Of a stretch of 20,048 bases of DNA, positions 18,940-20,048 are shown in pieces. Positions within the stretch are counted from its first letter, which is position 1, and each line of letters starts with the position of its first letter. Origin of the DNA: Beroe ovata (Eukaryota > Ctenophora > Nuda > Beroida > Beroidae); the NCBI GenBank assembly GCA_946803715.1, contig CAMPET010000011.1, forward strand, positions 567,109 through 587,156, written 5' to 3'. The translations under genes and the position numbers were made by a program. A model generated the notes under the pieces. That model did no database searches. It was not told the DNA's origin and saw only the letters and a list, made by a program, of their open reading frames with translations.

Positions 18940-20048
18940 ATCTGTACTGATTTCTGGGGGTGCCGTCTTTCATGGGACTTTGATACTCACATTCAAGGAG
19001 AAAATGTAATTTTCACGTATTTCCAGATGTGCTAGCCCAAAAATTCCTTCATATTCGGATTCTCCGTCAAAAAATAGCCCAGAAACACTAATTCCCACTA
19101 TATTTCCAGGAAAAATAATTTTTGGTGTCGGTGTGTCCCAGTGATTTTCGTGTTTTTGCACCTTTAGCTTCCCACGGGTTTGAAATCGTGATTTGGGCGT
19201 GGCTTTACAGCAAGTGTGGATCTCACATGGTCATGAAAAGAGTTGTTACTGGTAGTATGAGAGTAGGAGAGATGATTTGGTGAGAAATTCGTGTCGCAAG
19301 TGCCTGTTTGACCTCCATTAGAGACCTTCAAAAATGACGTACAAAAGTGTGGGCATCATCGAATACACTTTCCTACAGATACTGATTTCGGAAATTCGAT
19401 GAAAAATTTTTGTTCAGTTTTACTACAAACACCATCAATCCTTAGGTATTTTTGGACGCTGAATCGATTCCCGATCGAATTGGAGCCCTATCTCGTTTCC
19501 CAGAGGTGCTATCTGTCACGAGATATATAGTCTCACATGTGAGACGAAAATGCAATTTTTGACCTATTTGTCGATGAGATAGCTTAATAATTCTTCCAGA
19601 TTCGGATTCTACGTCAAAAAATAAGCCAGAAACGCTTATTCCCACTATATTTTCAGGTAAAATAATTTTTGGTGTCGGTGTGTCCCAGTGATTTTCGTGT
19701 TTTTGAACCTTTAGCTTCCCACGGGTTTGGAATCGTGATTTGGGCGTGGCTTTAAGGCAAGTGTGGATCTCACAAGGTCATGAAAAGAGTTGTTACTGGT
19801 AGTATGAGAGTAGGAGAGATGATTTGGTGAGAAATTCGTGTCGCAAGTGCCTGTTTGACCTCCATTAGAGACCTTCAAAAATGACGTACAAAAGTGTGGG
19901 CATCATCGAATACACTTTCCTACAGATACTGATTTCGGAAATTCGATGAAAAATTTTTGTTCAGTTTTACTACAAACACCATCAATCCTTAGGTATTTTT
20001 GGACGCTGAATCGATTCCCGATCGAATTGGAGCCCTATCTCGTTTCCC
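18940..20048. repeat. 547-bp tandem repeat, about two units
   Basis: TTCGGATTCT at 19054 and 19601, and GAGACCTTCAAAAATGACG at 19321 and 19868, both show a period of exactly 547 bases. The core equals that of the modules at 3790-6030. The first unit has diverged more at its start. It runs off the right edge. Confidence 0.9.
19530..19545. other. 16-bp perfect palindrome in the repeat
   Basis: GTCTCACATGTGAGAC is its own reverse complement. Related, imperfect forms stand at the same place in other modules (TCACCGGTGA near 4248 and 5134). Confidence 0.85.

Larger units (their letters stand above)
14906..19132. repeat. Tandem segmental duplication, copy 2
   Basis: Parallel to 10818-14839. Longer overall because its minisatellite has about 25 units. 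Continues past its right end into an intact 547-bp repeat. Confidence 0.92.

Overview
The window looks like metazoan nuclear DNA, probably from an invertebrate. It has short exons (49 to 261 bases) with GT/AG borders separated by long introns, a CA microsatellite, several minisatellites and many short interspersed repeats. It has no operon-like layout and no transposase or reverse transcriptase ORF. The sequence alone does not fix the species. Two single N positions (987 and 14840) point to an assembled draft scaffold.

The main gene is one split gene on the minus strand, running from about 14442 (5' side) down to 283 (3' side) and open at both ends. I traced 15 exons, roughly 628 codons, by matching GT/AG borders and codon phase. 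All but one of the exon joins agree in phase. The exons at 7149-7255, 6838-6944 and 6460-6609 together encode a stretch resembling the IP3-receptor-binding domain of the KRAP/TESPA1/ITPRID family (motif VLYNLGF, then a VPKRF block, then a VFWADQ block). The rest is a low-complexity Ser/Thr-rich and acidic scaffold with one short predicted coiled coil and a possible SUMO site. No start or stop codon is assigned with certainty.

Layout: 1-282, 16-bp minisatellite next to the last visible exon; 283-3730, the 3' exons; 3790-6030, an intron filled with about 880-bp repeat modules; 6284-9070, the exons encoding the IP3R-binding-like domain; 9071-10073, intron with a CpG-rich motif, a perfect hairpin and a degenerate minisatellite; 10074-10196, one exon; 10818-14839 and 14906-19132, a tandem duplication of about 4.1 kb. 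Each copy of the duplication carries a 24-bp minisatellite and the same three exons. 18940-20048 holds a 547-bp tandem repeat of the same family as the modules at 3790-6030.

The most notable points are the duplicated three-exon cassette, whose codon phases forbid serial inclusion of both copies; the possibility that this duplication is an assembly artefact at the N; an exon-like ORF preserved in a dispersed repeat; and a shared core in three unrelated-looking minisatellites.
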